A stretch of 64,000 nt of DNA from Chthonomonadales bacterium (lineage in GTDB: Bacteria; Armatimonadota; Chthonomonadetes; Chthonomonadales; CAJBBX01), in contig JADLGO010000011.1 of assembly GCA_020849275.1 (NCBI GenBank), forward strand, positions 45,047 through 109,046, given 5' to 3'. The notes under the pieces are model-generated. The model ran no database searches. It worked only from the letters and a program-made list of their open reading frames with translations, and had not been told where the DNA came from. The stretch's first letter is position 1; each line of letters starts with the position of its first letter. Below are positions 60,867 through 64,000 of this stretch, in pieces. Made by a program: the position numbers and the translations under genes.

Positions 60867-61265
60867 TCACGACGCGTCACGCAGGCGCGCATGCGCCCGA
60901 ACGCCCAGCAGCACCCCGCACCAGGTCTCGCTCGCGAGCACGATGGTGAACGCCGCCAGATAGGCGGCGGCCACCACCAGGCCGGCGTGCGAGTACAGCA
61001 CGCGCAACAGGATGCCCACGGGGTACAGTGGCATAAAGACGGTGAGCAGCGACATCCAGAGCCGGCACCGCTGGCGTCTCGACGGCCCCACCATCAGGCC
61101 GACCGTGAAGCCCCAGGTGAATTGGACGCACAACATCGACCAGGTGATCACGTGCGCCACCCACGCGGGCGGCATGTGCGTCGCTCGGATGGCGTACCAC
61201 CATACCACACAGACGAACAGGTGCGCCCACAGAAGCCGCCGGACGAGCCTTCCCTGCCTGCCCAT
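60867..61265 (-). CDS. four-helix integral membrane protein of unknown function
   Basis: A 132-residue protein with four predicted helices (about 10-28, 38-60, 72-90 and 95-118; e.g. LLWAHLFVCVVWWYAI and LVVAAAYLAAFTIVLAS). The N-terminus and loops are basic (MGRQGRLVRR, GPSRRQRCR), as for cytoplasmic sides. Rich in Trp and aromatic residues. GGGAGGTGAGCC precedes ATG 61265. It lies between selD and the tRNA-Sec gene in the same direction; whether it has any link to selenium is unknown. Confidence 0.65.
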   Translation of the reverse strand: MGRQGRLVRRLLWAHLFVCVVWWYAIRATHMPPAWVAHVITWSMLCVQFTWGFTVGLMVGPSRRQRCRLWMSLLTVFMPLYPVGILLRVLYSHAGLVVAAAYLAAFTIVLASETWCGVLLGVRAHARLRDAS

Positions 61266-61301
61266 GGCTCACCTCCCTCGTGCCGCCGCGCCGGCGCGAC
61301 G

Positions 61302-62372
61302 TCAGCGCGCGCGCAGGGCGGGCGCGCCGGCCACCACATGCCCGATCCGCGCGCCGCACGGGGCGCCGCGCTCCAGCAACTCGCGCGCGAGGGCGTCCGC
61401 GCTCGCCTCGTCAACGCAGATCGCCAGGCCGCCGGACGTCTGCGGATCCAGCAGCAGGCTCAGCAGCGGACCGGGCACCGACGCGTCCACCGCCAGCGCG
61501 GCGCCGATGTGCTCCCGCGTCTCCGTGTCGGCGCGTGTCACGAAGCCCGCCGCGGCAAGCTCCACGGACTGCGGCAGCGCCGGAACGGCCGCAGCCTCGA
61601 TCTCAACCGCCACGCCGCTCGCTCTGGCGAGTTGGTAGAGGTGGCCGAGGAGACCGTAGCCAGTGATATCTGTCGCCGCATGCACGGCCGCCTCGGGCCC
61701 GATCCCCGCCGAGCGCATGGCCTCGGCCGCCGGCCGGTTCAGGGCGAGCATCGACGCACACGCGGCGTCCAGCGCCGCCACGACACCGTCCGAGTACTTC
61801 GCCGCCGTCGTCACGATGCCCGTGCCGAGCGGCTTCGTGAGCACGATGGCGTCGCCTGGCCTGGCCCCCGCGTTCGAGGCGATGCGCCGCGGATCCACGG
61901 AGCCCGTCACGGCCAACCCGTACTTGGGCTCCGCGTCGTCCACGCTGTGCCCACCGATCAGCACGGCGCCCGCCTCGGCCACCTTCGCGGCGCCGCCGGC
62001 CAGGATCTGCGCCAACTCGCCGGCGCCGCGCTCACCGATCGGGAAGCAGACGATGTTCATCGCGGTCAGCGGCGTCCCACCCATCGCGTAGACGTCGCTC
62101 ATGCTGTTCGCAGCCGCGATCGCGCCGAACGTGCGGGGGTCATCGACCACCGGCGTGAAGAAGTCCAGCGTCTGCACCAGCGCGAGCTCGTCGGACAGGC
62201 GGAACACGCCCGCGTCGTCGCCGGTGCCGATGCCGACAAGCACGCGCTCGTCCAGCGGTTTAGGAAGCTCCCGCAGCACCTGCGAGAGGTCGGCCAGGCC
62301 GATCTTTGAGGCTCACCCGGCACAGCGGACGACGTGGGTCAGCCGCCGGATCTCCTCGCGTCTATCCGTCAT
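61302..62372 (-). CDS. selD: selenide, water dikinase SelD, selenoprotein with in-frame UGA
   Basis: A 356-residue enzyme that makes selenophosphate from selenide and ATP, the selenium donor for Sec-tRNA. The frame from 62279 lacks the conserved N-terminus, but reading upstream through a TGA at 62315-62313 gives RLTHVVRCAGUASKIG, which aligns with the LTxxxHGAGCGCKI start of SelD: the UGA sits at the catalytic Cys (residue 20) and Lys23 is conserved. Downstream: VGIGTGDDAGVF, TLDFFTPVVDDP, NSMSDVYAMGG, GGHSVDD, TKPLGTG, TDITGYGLLGHL and CDPQTSGGL-like LDPQTSGGL. ATG 62372 overlaps the selA stop. Confidence 0.9.
62286..62306 (-). promoter_or_regulatory. candidate SECIS hairpin of selD
   Basis: A stem TCGGC/GCCGA with apical CTG starts shortly after the UGA; the loop lies 15 nt past it, similar to bacterial SECIS placement. 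One mismatch extends the stem outward. Its function is inferred from position. Confidence 0.45.
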
Positions 62373-63777
62373 ACCTCTCGTCCGTCGCCGCGGTTACGGC
62401 GGCCGCCGTATCGGCGATCTCGCCCTCGTCGAGTGCCCGCGGGTCCAGCAGCAGGCGCCCCGCATGGACGCGGCCGAAGACGGCCGGCTCGCCGCGCCGG
62501 AGCCGCCAGGCCAGCTTCTCGGAGCTCACCTCGCCGACCGACCCGATGCTAACGCACCAGGTGGGCAACTCGTCGCAAGGGAACGCGCCGCCGCCCACCT
62601 CGCTGTGCCCGCGCACAACCTCACACTGCACGCGGCCGCCGGACGAGCGGCGGATTCGCGCCGCCAGGCGGCGCGCCAGCGCCCGAAGCTCGGCCTCGTC
62701 GCGCCTCAGGTACCGCAGCGTCGGGATCTCGTCGACGGCGCGCACCGGGTCGCGGTAGAGGCGCAGCGTCGCCTCAAGGCCGGCCAGCACCAGCTTGTCC
62801 GGCCGCATCGCGCGCGCCAGCGGGTGGCGGCTCAGCCGCTCGACGATCTCCTCGCACCCCAGAACGATCCCGCCCTGTGGCCCGCCAAGCAGCTTGTCGC
62901 CGCTCGCCGTCACGACGTCGCAGCGCGAAGCCACCGCGTCGCGCAGCGTCGTCACCCTCGCCAGGCCCGGCCCCAGATCGGCGATGAGCGCACCGCTGCC
63001 CATGTCGTCCGCCACCGAAACGCCGCGCGCCCGGCCGAGCGCCGCCAGATCGGCGGACGGCGTTGCCGCCGTGAAGCCGATGACCCGGAAGTTGCTGGGC
63101 CGGCATCGGAGCAGCAGCCCGGTGCGCTCCGTGATGGCCTCCTCGTAGTCACGCAGGTAGGTGCGGTTGGTCGTGCCGACCTCGACGAGCACCGCGCCGG
63201 CCGCTCGCACGATGTCCGGCATACGAAAGGCGCCGCCGATCTCCACGAGTTCCCCCCGCGAGATGACGACCTCGCGGCCGGCGGCGAGGCCCGCCACGAC
63301 GAGTAGCACGGCGGCCGCGTTGTTGTTGACGACGAGCGCGCTCTCGGCGCCGGTGAGCTCGCGCAGCAGGTCGCGGACGTGCGCCTGGCGTGAGCCGCGG
63401 GCGCCCGTCTCCGCGTCGGACTCCAGCACGGCATGATCGCGCGCCGCCCGCGCGACGGCCCGCTCGGCCGATGGGGCAAGGCGGCTACGCCCGAGCCCGG
63501 TGTGGAGCACGATGCCCGTGGCGTTGATCGCCCGGCGCAGCGTCGCCTGCCCGGACGCCTCGGCGAGCGCGGCGGCGCGCCGCGCGAGACAACTCACGTC
63601 GGGCACGGGCGCGCCTTTCCCGATGTCGGCGCGTGCCCGGCTAAGCGCCTCCCTCGCGCCGGCGACCAACGACACGCGCGGCACCCTGCCGGCCAGGGCC
63701 ACCATCGCATCGTGCTCCAGCAAGCGCGCCACCGCCGGCAGCGCGCGCCGGCGCTCGGCGGCATGTGTGGTCTCCAC
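62362..63777 (-). CDS. selA: L-seryl-tRNA(Sec) selenium transferase SelA
   Basis: A 471-residue PLP enzyme that converts Ser-tRNA(Sec) to Sec-tRNA(Sec) with selenophosphate. Seen: LPAVARLLEH at the N-terminus, INATGIVLHTGLGRSRLA, VVNNNAAAVLLVVAGLAAGREVVISRGELVEIGGAFRMPDI, and the PLP lysine K295 in TASGDKLLGGPQGG. The start is GTG 63777, set by a -10 box (TATAAT) ending 6 bases upstream, so the mRNA is predicted leaderless; a longer frame to 63900 overlaps the promoter. The stop overlaps the selD start (AGGTATGACGGATAG). Confidence 0.93.
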   Translation of the reverse strand: METTHAAERRRALPAVARLLEHDAMVALAGRVPRVSLVAGAREALSRARADIGKGAPVPDVSCLARRAAALAEASGQATLRRAINATGIVLHTGLGRSRLAPSAERAVARAARDHAVLESDAETGARGSRQAHVRDLLRELTGAESALVVNNNAAAVLLVVAGLAAGREVVISRGELVEIGGAFRMPDIVRAAGAVLVEVGTTNRTYLRDYEEAITERTGLLLRCRPSNFRVIGFTAATPSADLAALGRARGVSVADDMGSGALIADLGPGLARVTTLRDAVASRCDVVTASGDKLLGGPQGGIVLGCEEIVERLSRHPLARAMRPDKLVLAGLEATLRLYRDPVRAVDEIPTLRYLRRDEAELRALARRLAARIRRSSGGRVQCEVVRGHSEVGGGAFPCDELPTWCVSIGSVGEVSSEKLAWRLRRGEPAVFGRVHAGRLLLDPRALDEGEIADTAAAVTAATDERYDG

Positions 63778-63783
63778 GCGCGC

Positions 63784-63812
63784 ATTATAGCAGGTACCTG
63801 CCACCTCCACAA
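63784..63812 (-). promoter_or_regulatory. leaderless promoter of selA-selD
   Basis: On the minus strand: TTGTGG (63812-63807), 17-bp spacer, consensus TATAAT (63789-63784), then six bases and GTG 63777. Confidence 0.65.
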
Positions 63813-63880
63813 GGCGGGCGCCGAACCGAACACAGGGCCGCGAGCGGCAGCGCCGGCGGGTGGGGCGACGGCGATGTTCC

Positions 63881-63922
63881 TGCTCAGCGATAATGTCCAC
63901 ATATTGCTCAGCGATAATGTCC
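63881..63922. repeat. two 18-bp direct repeats (possible mobile element end)
   Basis: TGCTCAGCGATAATGTCC occurs at 63881-63898 and again at 63905-63922, a 24-bp period with spacer ACATAT. Closely repeated sites like this are typical of transposase-binding sites at the end of an insertion sequence; the element would lie to the right or left of the window edge. No transposase gene is visible. From 63923 to 64000 I see nothing. Confidence 0.45.
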
Positions 63923-64000
63923 GCGGGTGGTTGGTGTAAGCGGCGCTCCGGCCCCCACTGCCCCCGCGCCCTTGCTCGCAGTAGGTAGCGAGACGCGGGG

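Overview
The window is 64 kb of GC-rich, gene-dense bacterial chromosome. It is mostly conserved housekeeping genes, with a few accessory ones. The phylum is uncertain. A split GcvPA/GcvPB glycine dehydrogenase, a DUF2993 protein, three PilT-type ATPases, lipobox lipoproteins, endonuclease-type MutL, frequent GTG/TTG starts and a selenocysteine system fit Armatimonadota or a related Terrabacteria lineage better than a proteobacterium, but this is inference.

The main feature of the layout is a switch in gene direction. From 1 to 39.4 kb most genes are on the plus strand; from 39.5 kb to the end almost all are on the minus strand. At the switch (41079-41106) lies a 28-bp sequence that looks like a XerCD dif site: two 11-bp arms around TGTACA. 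The window therefore probably spans the replication terminus, where the two replichores meet.

Left part (1-39.4 kb): the tail of a gamma-glutamyltransferase; a decayed zinc-ribbon gene; a Pro/Arg-rich secreted protein; a GH15 glucoamylase-like enzyme; GNAT; tRNA-Val; lysine 6-aminotransferase; PcrA; MnmE; a three-gene run (PseG-like protein, polyprenol-phosphate glycosyltransferase, beta-propeller lipoprotein); FtsH and TilS; citrate synthase; an HD-GYP response regulator; glycolate oxidase glcD/glcE/glcF with an opposed small membrane gene between glcD and glcE; MiaB; MutS, a small zinc ribbon, and MutL; MetH; a DapA-family enzyme; GuaA; Hpt; Rho; and a DUF151 nuclease.

Right part (39.5-64 kb), mostly leftward: a Tat-exported GH32 enzyme beside the dif site; a small membrane protein and a CheY-like regulator; then a long close-packed run of CBS protein, livJ-H-M-G-F, DUF2993, gcvT-H-PA-PB and lipM. 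This run joins an amino-acid ABC importer to the glycine cleavage system and to an enzyme that acylates GcvH. Further right are a YfhO-like membrane protein, divergent mtnP, three tandem PilT-like ATPases, an unknown anchored protein, tRNA-Ala, and a selenocysteine locus (tRNA-Sec, a small membrane protein, selD, selA). selD reads through an in-frame UGA at codon 20, so it probably encodes a selenoprotein. At the right edge two 18-bp direct repeats look like the end of a mobile element.

Promoters readable by eye are sigma70-like. Three genes (glcD, mutS, selA) have the -10 hexamer exactly 6 nt before the start codon, which predicts leaderless mRNAs.
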